Of a stretch of DNA of 64,000 nucleotides, positions 51,806 through 62,823 are shown one piece after another. The position numbers and the translations under genes are program-made. The notes beneath the pieces were generated by a model, which did not search any database, had not been told where the DNA came from, and saw only the letters and a program-made list of their open reading frames with translations. This DNA comes from Hyposmocoma kahamanoa (Eukaryota > Arthropoda > Insecta > Lepidoptera > Cosmopterigidae). Numbering within the stretch: position 1 is the stretch's first letter; the number at the start of each line of letters is the position of its first letter. The stretch is from NCBI RefSeq assembly GCF_003589595.1, contig NW_020653774.1:1211739-1275738 (forward strand), written 5' to 3'.

Positions 51806-52495
51806 GTTTACGAAATTATAATTGAAAGACAGAAGTAGAAAAATATATTTTGTGTAACAAATAAACAAAAGTTTTTGCTATATTCTATCCCGTGTATCTC
51901 CTCGACGCTAAATAAGTTCAAGAATATCACAATTGATGACAGCACTTGACACCGTGTGACAAAGTGCGACAAAGCGTGACAATCGTGATATATTAGATGT
52001 CTATACAGGATGTGATAAGATTGATGGAGCGCCAAAATTCAAAATGGATAACAAAAGAACATCTTTAAGTCCACTTTCTTGGTCTTAAGCATAGATATAG
52101 AAAAAAAGGGGAGATATGTAATGACGCTATGTAAGATCGGGTACCGATGTCGCCACTTTTTAGCTTGTGTGCAATTCAAACTTTACGCTCTATTATCTAC
52201 TACCGTAACTTAAAGATTTTGATTGGGTAGGGCTTAAAACGTGAAAACGACGTAACACAATTTTAAAATTTAACAAAATTAAACTTGCAGTCACTTGAGT
52301 AAGAGTTATATTACAATATTTCAGTATTTTTTTCATCCTGGTTCAGCCAGTCACCATCAGGTGGCGTTTTAGTGAAAATCCTACTAGTATATAATAGCTA
52401 ACTATTACACGCTAGATGGCGCTGAAACTCATTTTTCGTTACACTAAGACCGGTTTTCACTTTTCTTTTTTAGAATGTGTTAGTTAAGTATATAA
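51806..52495. other. Intergenic DNA
   Basis: AT-rich; CTAGATGGCGCT at 52411-52422. No gene. Confidence 0.35.
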
Positions 52496-52870
52496 AATTA
52501 GTAGCACGTTTCACGGCGCGTTTTACGCCTGTAGTGGTGATGGTTGCTCGCAGCTGGCGCGACGGGGTACTAGTAGAACCGCGCAGGACGCGGTCACCTG
52601 CGCGCTTGGCGGTCGTCGTCGCCCGCGCGCTTGGCGGTCGCCGTCGCCCGCGCACTTTGGCGGTCGGTTCAGGCGCAATGTGGTGCAGGCGCACGCAGGA
52701 TGAGTTCTCTATTAACCGCGCGACTTGTGATTATCTCCCACAAGTTCGCGGTCCGTTCCGCAATCGCAGCGGCTTCGTGCCCGCATAAACTTGCAGGGTC
52801 GTGAGTATTGAAATATAACCGCTGTCCCGCAGCACCGGCGGGCGCGGATGGAAACCGCTCCGTGGATTGT
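52496..52870. repeat. CpG-rich block with 25-bp tandem repeat
   Basis: A sharply GC- and CpG-rich island in AT-rich DNA. 2.7 copies of a 25-bp unit (CGCGCTTGGCGGTCG...) start at 52601, 52626 and 52651. A 103-codon arginine-rich frame spans it on the + strand but has no domain. It may be a fragment of a GC-rich gene end or element. Confidence 0.5.
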
Positions 52871-53684
52871 TAACCTTAAACTGACGCTACTCAACGAGGG
52901 ATGTGGTCCTACCTAATCAATAGTTAGAAACCATGTGGCTGTTTTTAATATTAAAAAATAGTACATTTTTCATACTATACCTGCACTGGTACTGGTGTAT
53001 TATTAAATTAATATATTAATATAAATTATTATTATTTTCTTAATGGTGGCCACTAGGCTTGGGCCAGTGTCAGTTTTATAAGAATAATATAAAAAATTTG
53101 GCGATCGTCGCCAGTGTCAGTTTTCCATTATATGTTATTATATGTAATAATTGTATAATAATGTAATAATAATGTAATTATTATATGTAATATTCCATAG
53201 TATGTTGTTTTTCATGAAGGATTTATGTAATTTTCTATAATTGTTTCTAATTTATTTTGCATACACATGTAAAATAAAGCCGATTTTATTTTATTCATTT
53301 TTAAATGCATTTGCTATGGAAATTTAAACAAAGTCAGAAATAGTAATAAGAAAACCAATATTTCCTGCAGCTTCAATCCAACCTTCTCTTATTTTGAACT
53401 CATTGGAAAAACTTAAAAACTAAAAATATTTAACTAAAAACATTTAATCTACGAGTATAATGGAATTTAAATATGCAAATTACCTAAAACAATAATACAC
53501 ATACATTTTTCTTCAAGCAACAGCAACATACAAATTGACATGAAATTGAAACGGTTGTCCGAAATATGAGTTGTGTTCAAGTTACTCGATAAAAGAAATC
53601 AATTTAACGTGAATGCTTTTCGCTTCGATATTTTAGGGACTTTAATTACAAAAATCATAGTAAGAAATTCAAACATTTCAGTAA
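52871..53684. other. Intergenic DNA
   Basis: AT-rich, no gene. GTAAAATAAAGCCGATTTTA near 53270 may be a LINE 3' end. Confidence 0.3.
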
Positions 53685-54119
53685 AATTAAATTTTTATTG
53701 AATTGACATTCAATTATTTTTTGTGAAATTACTCCACTAGTTTGTTATAATTATTAATACAAAGAAAACACTGAGAAAAAATTCCTTCGATCCAAGAAGA
53801 CGTCGGTTCGAATCCGACCGGATCGAAGGAATTTTTTCTGAGTGTTTTTTCTGTACCAAGTTTCTGTTTTTCTAACCAAGTACAAAGACACGACGCAAGC
53901 ACATAGAGAAATTCGTGAGGTCCGTTGGTTCGTTCCGTGGCTTAGTTGGTATAGCGTCTGGCACGGTATGCAAGAAGACGTCGGTTCGAATCCAACCGGA
54001 TCAAAGGAATTTTTTCTGAGTGTTTTTTCTGAGTGTTCGATCTTTGTATTAATAATTATAACAAACTAGTGGAGTAATTTCACAGAAATAATTGAATATC
54101 AATCCAATAAAAATTTAAA
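53685..54119. mobile_element. Fold-back element built on a tRNA-like sequence
   Basis: Outer arms 53685-53764 and 54041-54119 are about 80-bp inverted repeats at roughly 95% identity (for example TGTGAAATTACTCCACTAGT with its complement at 54065). Inside, a second inverted repeat (53765-53793 and 53820-53848, one mismatch in 29) encloses GTCGGTTCGAATCCGAC, a T arm. A second, fuller tRNA-like unit lies at 53926-54006 with GTGGCTTAGTTGG (A box) and GGTTCGAATCC (B box), followed by T runs. No protein coding capacity. Confidence 0.7.
53931..54016 (+). ncRNA. tRNA-like pol III unit, pseudogene-like
   Basis: Acceptor CGTTCCG can pair with CGGATCA (one T-T and one end mismatch). D arm TGGCTTAGTTGGTATAGC, T arm GTCGG TTCGAAT CCAAC with one mismatch, and T6 at about 54010 as terminator. 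The anticodon loop lacks the invariant U33, so it is not a working tRNA. A tRNA-derived SINE head is the best reading. Confidence 0.5.
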
Positions 54120-54367
54120 ATCAATTGCGTTAGTTATGATAAGGTAGGCAGTACAGGTATTCAGATCTTGGACCTTTCAATTAAGAAGCAATCTACTGGT
54201 CTACCACCGCTCAGATTTTATTACATCGTGATATAAAATCTTTAGCGGCCCTTGAAAGGGGCCTACATCGAAACGGTCAGCAAATTACCAGTAGTTGGCT
54301 TTGGCCTTGACTGATGACCACTTCGCTGAACAGCTACAAACTACGGTTGAAATAAGTTTTTCTATTT
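54120..54367. other. Intergenic DNA
   Basis: A tRNA-like B-box patch may lie on the - strand near 54200; nothing else. Confidence 0.3.
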
Positions 54368-54602
54368 TTTCTATAATACCAAGTGACAGGACGAACAAGT
54401 CCTGCACCTGGTGGGAAGCGACACGCCTCTCCCTTACAATTGCAGTGGCTCAGAGATTTGAGGGGTATTGCCACTGTGCCCAACACCCTGAGACATAAGA
54501 GTCCCATGTGCCTGTAATTGCACCAGCAAATTACTGCTTGGCGGCAGAAATAGGCAAGGTGGCAATACTTCCCAGGACGAACTCTTACACATGGAACTCT
54601 AC
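54368..54602 (-). repeat. TTGGCGGCAG-family repeat, well preserved
   Basis: ATACCAAGTGACAGGACGAA, AAGCGACACGCCTCTCCC, CCATGTGCCTGTAATTGCAC, TGCTTGGCGGCAGAAATAGG (54535-54554) and TGGAACTCTACTGCTACT end. Defines both ends of the family. Confidence 0.7.
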
Positions 54603-54689
54603 TGCTACTAAAAAAAATTTAAATCTGTAACTAATTATTAGAGTACGTCACACTGCCGAGCATGGATCTCAAACGACAACGGGCAACGC

Positions 54690-54866
54690 GACCCCCTGAA
54701 ACCCTGTATCACGGGTGCCATGGATACACACATAAACTTACATTCAAATTCACTAGAGAAATAAATGTAGGCCATAGAAATATTTCTCCCGGCCAATGTC
54801 GGGAATCGGATTCGGGACCTCTGTGTGGCAGTCCAACGTGGTAACCGTTCGGCCACGGAGGCAATG
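54690..54866 (-). mobile_element. CCGGGAGAAAT-type SINE
   Basis: On the - strand: CCTCCGTGGCCGAACGGTTA head (54866-54847), then ACTGCCACACAGAGGTCCCG, a B-box-like block, GGGAGAAATATTTC and the distal GGCACCCGTGATACAGGG. Confidence 0.7.
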
Positions 54867-55245
54867 TGGAATTTCCATATTATACTTTTTTTAGAATTAA
54901 TAATAATGTGTCAAACAACCGTACCAATGACTTGATTTCATACAAGGACATGTGCTATGCGTACTAGAGCAATAGAATTCAATTTGGAGCACTACCCACA
55001 ACACTCAGATCAAAACTATTTAGAAAAGTTAATTTTCCAACCCTACGGGGAATCAAACCCGGGACATCCACATCCAATGCCCACAGTGCAAACTGTTGAG
55101 TCACCTTGGACGTCGAATTAGAAAAAAACGTAAACGAAGTGAACATAAACCTTTTTCGTCAGTCAACAAATTACAGTTAAATATCGTGAGAATTGATAAT
55201 AAATAACATTTATAAATGATTTTAAGACTTTCGTGGTTATTCACT
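54867..55245. other. Intergenic DNA with tRNA-like patch
   Basis: 55015-55110 on the - strand: GACGTCCAAGGTGACTCAAC and GGGTTTGATTCCCCG, an A/B-box pair of another SINE type. No gene. Confidence 0.4.
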
Positions 55246-55334
55246 AAATGATTATCACTAATATCAGGGAAATATCGGGAAAATAAAAAGAAGTCATACT
55301 GTGGTAAGAAACCTGATATTAGTGATAATCATTT
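55246..55334. repeat. Perfect 23-bp inverted repeat
   Basis: Arms 55246-55268 and 55312-55334, loop 43 bases. Loop and right arm share sequence with 29637-29695. Confidence 0.7.
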
Positions 55335-55365
55335 ATTTATAAATGACACCATAATTGTTATGCTA

Positions 55366-56566
55366 CACAGGGCGCACTATAAGTTTCCGGAACTGGCCAC
55401 TTACAGAAACAATATTTAAAAAGTAATTAAAACATTTGAAAATGGGACTCTTTGGCTGTAGAATACAGTTTGTTTCATCTGACTGTCACTTGTTTTTAAA
55501 TTGTGGCGTCATTTTAGAAATTGGTTGTCTACATCACCATGGATTTAACTCGTGTAAATTTTCTACGACTTTAAGTGTAATTCAACAGCTCAGCGGAGCT
55601 TCACTCGGCTTCAAACTGCTTTTGGCGATGAAGCACCATGCAAGACGACTATTTATATCTGCTGTGAACAACAAAAACATCGATTCTGTGCGCTGTATGA
55701 TCAAAACAGACAGGCATGTGACGTACCATGAGATTCGGGCATCTTCAGGCATAGGCATGAGTCAAATACGATCAATACTACACAAACATTTGGGTGCGAA
55801 AAAGCTGTGCTCTCGGTGGATCCCACACAATTTGACTGAGGCTCAAAAAACGGATCGCAACACTTGGTGCAATGCCATGCTTACCATATTCAACGAAGAG
55901 CCGACAAATTTGGTGTCGGATATAGTAACAGGTGGCGAAACATAGATTTATAGTTATGAATCCCAAAACAAAGTAGCGTATGGGTCTTTCGAGATGAGCC
56001 GAAACCAATCAAAGTGGCGCGCGTGCAAAGTGCCTCTAAGCGGATGATTGCTTCTTTTTTAATAAAACTAGACACGTGGCTACTGTTGCTTTGGAGAATC
56101 GTTGTACCGTGAATAGTGATTGGTATACGATCATTTGTTTGCCGGAAGTTATTGACAAACTCCGTAAAAATAACCGTAAACGCTGTATCATCTTGTACCA
56201 CGATAATGCCAGTTCTCACACGGCCAGACAGACAAATGAATTTTTGAAGGTGAACAACGTTGACCTTACGAGACATGCCGCGTACAGTCCCGATCTGGCT
56301 CATTGTAATTTTTATTTATTTCAAAAAATTAATAACCAGTTACGCGGTCAACGATTTTCATCACCTGAAGAGGCTGTCGAAGAGTATGAAAAATATGTTT
56401 CAGAGATTGTCACGAAGGAGTGGCATAAATGTTTTCAAAATTGGTTCATTCGTATGAAAAATTGCATTAACGCTAACGGAGAATATTTTGAAAAACAATA
56501 AATTCATTTCTGACGATTTTTAGTAGTTTTTTCTTATTCATTCCGGAAACTTATAGTGGGCCCACG
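55366..56566 (+). mobile_element. Mariner element, about 1.2 kb, dead
   Basis: Terminal inverted repeats: 55366-55391 (GGGCGCACTATAAGTTTCCG) against 56540-56566 in reverse complement (GGGCCCACTATAAGTTTCCG). TA on each side (55364-55365 and 56567-56568). Size and ends are those of an insect mariner. Confidence 0.85.
55540..56501 (+). pseudogene. Mariner transposase, frameshifted and catalytically dead
   Basis: The first frame (to 55945) carries the helix-turn-helix region and WIPHNLTEAQK, then DIVTGGE where the D34D family has TGDE: the first catalytic aspartate is glycine. TAG at 55943-55945 follows. A second frame (56076-56501) has YHDNASSHTA with the second aspartate, then YSPDLAHCNFYLF: 34 residues on, the third catalytic position is asparagine. 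At least one indel and a stop break the gene. Two of three metal-binding residues are lost. Cut-and-paste transposase by family. Confidence 0.85.
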
Positions 56567-56639
56567 TATTATTAGGCTCTTACCTATGAAGTTGCTGTTT
56601 TATATAGAGATAATTGAAAGAAAAATTATGAAAAGTATA

Positions 56640-57040
56640 TAATATTTTTAATTAATCCACGTATGATCATTATTGTCGATGCACTTTTCTTGTACTGCAC
56701 TTTTACCATTTTAATGGAAGTTCATTGATGCCTCTGCTACGAAAATCCTCGGAACGGGAATCGATGAACTGTTTATAGGCATTTTTCTCCGTCTCATCGG
56801 ATTTGAAGCTTTTTTCATATAAAAAGTTTTCGAAAAAATATAAATCACTTGGAGCAAGGTTTGATGAGTATGGTGGGTGACTGAGATATTCCAGTTGTCA
56901 TTTCAGTAGTTTTGAGAAGGTCTGATATGCGGTATGTGGACGAGCGTTCGCGGAGAAGGAGTGGACTGCAGTCATTGTTGTGCTAGGTTTCAAGAAGCTG
57001 TAATGAACAATGTCGCATAGGTCACGATAGAACCCATATT
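56640..57040 (-). pseudogene. Second mariner transposase relic
   Basis: The - strand reads SHPPYSSNLAPSDLYFFENF (around 56890-56830), the HPPYSPDLAPSDY block of mariner transposases with the first aspartate changed to asparagine. A C-terminal stretch with FIDSR and LPLKWQKC follows. Only the last third is present, with frame changes upstream. It is a different lineage from the adjacent 1.2-kb element. Confidence 0.65.
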
Positions 57041-60000
57041 ATTCGAAAATAACACTCAATTTCGATTTTTCCATGGTCACAGAAACAGCGTAAACGAATA
57101 ACTAATTTTTAAAAAGAAATAACATAGCTATATTATAACTTTGATTTTATTTTGAAACCTAACTAAAACGAAAGATATCAAATTTCAAATAAGTAAGGAC
57201 CTAATACTTTATAAAAACTTTCTGTTCGCAAGACAGAAATCCGAAAAGAAAAGAAATTCGTAACCTCTGTTTATTTCAGCTTTTCATACCGCGAGTTTTT
57301 GAAATAAACTAAGTCTTTACTTATCGTTCTTTGAGTGATCAACAATAAATACAAAGCACACAAATATTTTGCACTAACACACATTTTTATATAAAAATAT
57401 TTTTTTATTCCATAATTCCCTGTAAGCACAGTAAAGCGACACATATCATTGTAAAGTATAGATATTTTTCTATAAATTTAGCCATATGTCATTTCTGTAC
57501 GCCGTAAGTATTGTTTCTGGACATCGGTGGGCCATGATCATTGTGTTAGCAAATTCTCAAGTAAAGACTTTGGTAAGTAAGGTAACATTTAAGGCACGAA
57601 AGGAAACAGCTTAATACAATTCACTTTCAATCATTTATTTCCTTTTAAGCAAGTAATATACATGATAGTTCGTTACTAAATTACGTAATAAAAAGAAGAC
57701 AGTTAGTACATACCTGTATAAATTAACAACCTTTATATACGGCACCCACAGTATTCACAATATTACCTCTGTCTAGGAAATTCGAACACAGATTGCATAA
57801 ATTTTCAATTGTGACCATACCAACAACCTTCGCCCCACCACTTAACAGACTGTGATTTCATTGGTTAACGCTTTTGGTAGACCGATGCTTGATTGATTGG
57901 CATTTCTTTTAGAAAGGGATTTAGATACTTTTAAATATTATTGCTAAACTGACATACAGAAATGATATCAGGCAGGCATTAACTTAGACGTACTTTAAAC
58001 AAATATATAATTAATATGAAAAACCTTTCAAATATAATAATAAGTTCGAATCGATTACGTGCTTAAGGTATGACAATAATCGATACAAGTTCTAATTTGT
58101 ATTCGTTACGCTAACAATTGAGTGATGAATAAATATTTTTGTGAATTTCGTTTCTCGCTACATTTATTAGATAAATTACTTTTCTTATAAAGTTAAGGAA
58201 TTCAAAGGCACCTGATTAAAGACCCAAAATTTCCTTCTGTCTAATGATTAAAAAACGAAATTGTAGGTTCATCATCATCTACCATAGTCGGCCACGCTGA
58301 TCCCATACGGGTTGGGGACACACATTTTCCGATGGTTGTGAAGTTTCTTTAACAGCCTGCAAAATTTGTACATACAATCTATTTTTTGCAATTCTGTAAC
58401 TTTGTGCTTTAAGACACGAGTTTGAGACAGGAAGGCAACGTTATAGTACATTTCACAATTTAAGTTAAGAAATGCCTATGTGCGAAAAACCTCTGCTTCA
58501 GAGCAAAACTTTGTAAGGGACAAATTTTTTTTAAAAACATCTTTTACGGAATACTACTCCCATAGTAAGTATTTATACTTAGTAATATATTAATCACTAA
58601 TATGTTCGTTGATTGGCACTCTATCTAATACCATTACTTTTTTACATTAAAGTTTAAGGTCGACCTTGATTTGTGTTTTTGAGATCTCATGTAAAATATT
58701 GTCTAAAGCACTTACTAGGTTTTGTTATTACATTTCGCTATTCATATTGCTCAATATATGTACAACCGATTTATAAGCCATTAAATAAAAAGAAAGGGCT
58801 TAAAGCCGGAAACGGTTATGTAACATTCCACTTTTGAGCCGAGAACTCGAAAAGGCAGAAAATTGCCGCGCGGCCAATGTCGCCCATCGTTCATTTTGAA
58901 ACTTTTTCCGTGTCAGTAAACAATGTCCGGAACCCTTCAAATATTTGTACAAACCATGAATTGAGGTCTCCAATCTTATAGTACCCTTCATGAGGTTTGA
59001 TAATCATCACTAAGCTTGGCTCCCGTTTCGCTCAGTCACTCTCTGAATGCCATAGCGAACAGACGTGTCTCTCAAGAACCCTGACGCGCGTGAAATACGT
59101 CGGGTACAACGTTCGAAAATTCGATTTTCAAAATTTAATTAACTGTTTTCGAAATTCGTTGTTTGGATTAATATTGTTTATGGTTTTATTTGTTTTTTAA
59201 TCCGGGACAAAGTTTGAACTTTGTTTTTGAACTTTTTTATGGAACATAGAAATCTGTTATGTGATAAATTTATAATGTAATTGTTCAAGTAAATTTGTGT
59301 CAAGTGTCGTTTTATACCAAGTTCACAGCTTTTTATTCTCTGAAAAAATCGGGCGCTTTAATGGCGTCTTGACATCAACAGGGACGTGAATGTAAGTAAT
59401 TATTTTACAGTTAATTATCATTACAAAATTTCAGAGATTAAATTTGCCTAACAAGGATTGTTTTACAATGCCACTATTCCAACGTAGACGGGAATTAAGC
59501 CAGGTTTCATAATTATTTCCGTTATTGATGGTCATTACGTGTAATAAATATTTAACTTTGAAATTTGATTGTTTTTTGGAACAAACTGATGTTTTGGGCT
59601 CTTTATGGGTTCCGTGGTCACATCTGATCCGGATTTGTTTAAAAAGTCAAATAAACATGACTTAAATTCGAAAAAGAAAGTTTTTTCTTGAGATTTCATT
59701 TTTGTAATGGAGTAATCATGTTAATCGACTCAAATTTCTTAATCTAATTTGATTTCATCCTTTGGAAAATCCTTTTCTCAGAGAAGACCAGTGCGCAGTA
59801 GTGGTATAATGAATTGATAATAATGACATTCCAAAATAATAAACTTTAAGCTGAGAAGCTACCTTTTAAAAAGGAAAGCTTTTACAAATTATTCTGAGTA
59901 TATTTTTAAAAAAGTTCTAAGAATTCGCCAAAAAAATTATATATTAAATCTTTTTACCCGTTTTCTTTTTGAGATCGAGATCCATTTTGCCAATTAACGC

Positions 60001-60146
60001 GGCCATTTTAAAAGAAGAAAAGGTATTTATTTTTAATTTCTTGAGTAATTTTTATTTCAGACATGAATTTTAAGTTCGTAGTTTTTTTGTGTCCAATTTG
60101 TCTTTTATACTTATCTGCAAAGCAATTACAGTTTAATTTATACGAA
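57041..60146. other. Long intergenic stretch
   Basis: AT-rich; no gene supported. Near 58296 a CACGCTGATCCCATACGGG block resembles a repeat common at lepidopteran LINE ends. Frames at 58800-58991 and 58997-59200 have no motifs. Confidence 0.4.
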
Positions 60147-60420
60147 ACTAGCTGTTGCCCGCGATTTACTTACTTGAGAAATAATTGCTTTATTTTTTTT
60201 TATAATACTAAGTTCCTGGAGCCACTCAGAGCTTTAAATCGCAAAGATCCGAGTGGCACCACGCCTGACACCCTGAGATATAAGTCGACAAATCCCATAT
60301 GCCTGTAATGTCACCAGATTGGATCTCCTTACAAACTTTCATACCCTATTTCGGCCCTTTTAAGATTTATTTTTGGGACAAAAAGTAGCCTATTTTTTCA
60401 TAATTTACTCTAACGGACAA
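60147..60420. repeat. GCCCGCG-type repeat interrupted by TTGGCGGCAG fragment
   Basis: AACTAGCTGTTGCCCGCGAT (60149-60168) is the start of a very common lepidopteran repeat and GGGACAAAAAGTAGCCTAT (60375-60393) fits its body. Between them 60205-60320 is a TTGGCGGCAG-family piece (AGAGCTTTAAATCGCAAAGA). Confidence 0.45.
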
Positions 60421-60544
60421 AAATGTTCATATCGGTTATTTATTTATTATCTACCAATACTTACGAACTATCATAACAAGTTATTACCTCATGTAATAGG
60501 AAAGTAACATATGATATTATACTATCTACCTATTTCTATATTAC

Positions 60545-60985
60545 TTTAAATACTTTTATTTACATCATTTTTATAAACCACATCACAAAGGCGCTCTTTT
60601 TAGTTCTGAATCAAAATTCTGTCCATGGCACACGTCAATGAACTGAAAAATTTCATTCCTGTTCTTTCTGTACACAGAAGAAGAGTTTTAAAAAACAAGT
60701 GTATTTTTTCTAATATCAAATATGACGATATTCAAATACTGTACTGCCTCCTGATTAGTTAAATTAGCCCAAAGTCTTGCTACCGGGCCATAATTATAAA
60801 AAAAAGATTGGTTAAAATATAAGCGATACTTTGCCACTTCTATTCTATATTTTAGGTTTTTTGTATCCCGTTTGTTTGGGTTTCCTTTGAGTTTGTTGTC
60901 ATGGATTGTTAACAAAATATATCTACATTAAATATTGGTTGTGTTTTTTATTTAATTTACTCGTAGAAAAAGTATCATCAACCAT
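60545..60985 (-). repeat. Dispersed repeat with protein relic, copy 3
   Basis: Best copy of the family at 3787 and 51440. The - strand frame 60915-60688 is open for 75 codons and includes YRIEVAKYRLYFNQSFFYNY, WANLTNQEAVQYL and IVIFDI. It resembles a protein end but no known family. Landmarks: GGCGCTCTTTTTAGTTCTGA, TTTACTCGTAGAAAAAGTAT. Confidence 0.5.
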
Positions 60986-61046
60986 AAATAATACATAATT
61001 AGGTCTTAAAATTTCATGTTTGACTTTAAGAACCCTCATTGAACCC

Positions 61047-61245
61047 ACGGCCTCCGTGGTCAAGTGGCTTGCACACCGGTTTTCATGGTGTCGCCATCTT
61101 AGGGGTCCTGGGTTCGATCCTCGGCCGGATCCGTGTAGAAAAGTACTTTTCTATATTGTGGTTTCCGGTTTTTTGTGTGCTTGTAAGTAGCTAAACTACT
61201 TACTTTGGGATCAGAGCAATGTATGTGCTGTTGCCTAATATTTAT
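61047..61245 (+). mobile_element. tRNA-derived SINE, third type
   Basis: GGCCTCCGTGGTCAAGTGGC head (A box), GGGTTCGATCCTCGGCC B box (61107-61123), then a GTGTAGAAAAGTACTTTTCT body. Confidence 0.65.
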
Positions 61246-61553
61246 TTATTTATTTATCATTATGCAACGATTGCTTAAAATACTATATTAATACATTAGA
61301 AATTATGTGACAATCAATGCCGGGATGTAGGTTTCTTTTAATTTGTTTGTGCCTTGTGTGCTGTTCTTAAAATTAGAATTTTAATATTCTAGAAGAATCA
61401 ACAGGCATATACTCTACAGTCCTCTTTAGCTGAGCCATAGACAAATTTGAATTTGTATATAAATATATAACAGATACACGCTTGGCTCCAATAACATGGT
61501 CGGTTACATCGTCGGTTAATATAAGCTACGATGTTACGCGTTTGTCCGACATC
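61246..61553. other. Intergenic DNA
   Basis: ATTTATTT microsatellite-like run near 61240-61256; no gene. Confidence 0.35.
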
Positions 61554-61760
61554 TTAGGCAGCCCTAATTTGTACTTTTCGGAAAAAACAAATGCCGGTAG
61601 TGTATTCCTTTTTTTCTTGTTTTGGGTGGTGCACGAAAATAGCCTTCCGGCATGACCATTCCTTTCCAGTACGTTTAGCGCACCCCGGGCAACAACCTAG
61701 ACGATGTGACCTCCTTGTATCATCCCACCTTTTAATCACTTTTCTCTGGTTCCTGGTCAC
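61554..61760 (-). pseudogene. RTE-like LINE protein end (tentative)
   Basis: The - strand frame reads KVIKRWDDT and later CAKRTGKEWSCRKAIFVHHP. The order RW-x-DD(I/T), then W-x-x-x-(E/K)AF is that of the C-terminus of RTE-type LINE proteins. Only about 60 residues. Confidence 0.4.
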
Positions 61761-61787
61761 TTGTTTTCAAATTTATGTTCTCTTTTT

Positions 61788-62204
61788 AACCGACATTAAA
61801 AAAGGAGGAGGTTCTCATTTCGACTATGTTTTTTTTGGTATATACTCTGGTATTTGTGAACCGATTTTCATGATTATTTTTTTGTTGGAAAGAGGGTACC
61901 TCCATAGTGGTCCCATTTAATTTTGAACAAATTCATCCACCTCTAAGAGTGGCTGTTCACGCAAGATGATTCATTTTTATAAATAGCGCCTACGTTTTAT
62001 TATAAGGAGCAATTATTTTAATGGTTGATTTTGCTATTCTTTAATTCAAGGCGTTTTTATCTCTCAACATACTTTGAGTAATGAGAACCGATTTTTATTA
62101 TCTCTCATTATTAGGGGATGAATCCGGGTTTGCGCACTTTCCGGTAACCGATTTCAATAAAACTTGGTAATTACGTGTAATTTCACGTACTTTTGAGGTC
62201 GGTT
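61788..62204 (+). mobile_element. ACCGAC...GTCGGT-type repeat, complete
   Basis: AACCGAC at 61788-61794 and GTCGGTT at 62198-62204 are short inverted ends. Internal landmarks: AAAGGAGGAGGTTCTCATTT, GTTGGAAAGAGGGTACC, CACCTCTAAGAGTGGC, CGATTTCAATAAAACTTGGT. Related partial copies at 46978 and 63440. Noncoding. Confidence 0.55.
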
Positions 62205-62712
62205 TTTTTAGTACTCTGTACTAGATGATTGTTTCGTTCCGTTCGTCACTCTCTGCTCAGCCGCTGAAGCGAGCAGTGCTGCTCGTCTAATTTTGATTCT
62301 TTTACCAGTTCCCAATCTAAATCATGTGCCAATTTTAATACCAATCTAACCTAGTAATATTGTAAAACTCGGCCCTTTCGGGCCTTCCTTTTTCTTTCAA
62401 CTATACTCATAAAATAAATTTTGTGGACCGGAGTATTCTATTTTATTGCCGTGAACCCGGCCACGGCACATTATCGGTTTACAATCTCTTCAAGCTTACG
62501 CCGATTGTCATATCCTTTCATCACTGCAAGCATTATTATAGGTATGTATGCCATCGATACGATACGCATGATGCGAATGAAGTTACCCCCTTCATACTGG
62601 ATATGGTCTTTTAGTTTGATCGAGATTTACTTATTTGACAGTAATTGTTTGTAGAGAATGTGATTAGACCCCCTGTGCCGCCCGCATTCAGCCGCTGCCG
62701 GCCACTTATATC
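62205..62712. other. Intergenic DNA
   Basis: Competing frames at 62421-62654 lack motifs; no gene. Confidence 0.35.
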
Positions 62713-62823
62713 AGTAGGGCTAACACGACAATGCGCAATTACAGTAAGAGCGACATAAAGCGCGATAGATATAACATAATGTAGAAGTATAGCAGTATCT
62801 CGCGCCGTCGTGCTAGCCCTAGT
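62713..62823. mobile_element. Short MITE (about 111 bp)
   Basis: TAGGGCTAACACGAC (62715-62729) and GTCGTGCTAGCCCTA (62807-62821) are terminal inverted repeats with one mismatch. No coding sequence; superfamily unknown. Confidence 0.65.

Noticed and set aside
52477..52788. 103-codon arginine-rich frame
   Set aside because: Length is explained by GC-rich composition and tandem repeat; no domain seen.
53931..54006. Functional tRNA gene
   Set aside because: Anticodon loop lacks U33, stems have mismatches and it lies inside a fold-back repeat.
62421..62654. Two overlapping hydrophobic frames
   Set aside because: They compete in different phases and neither shows conserved motifs.
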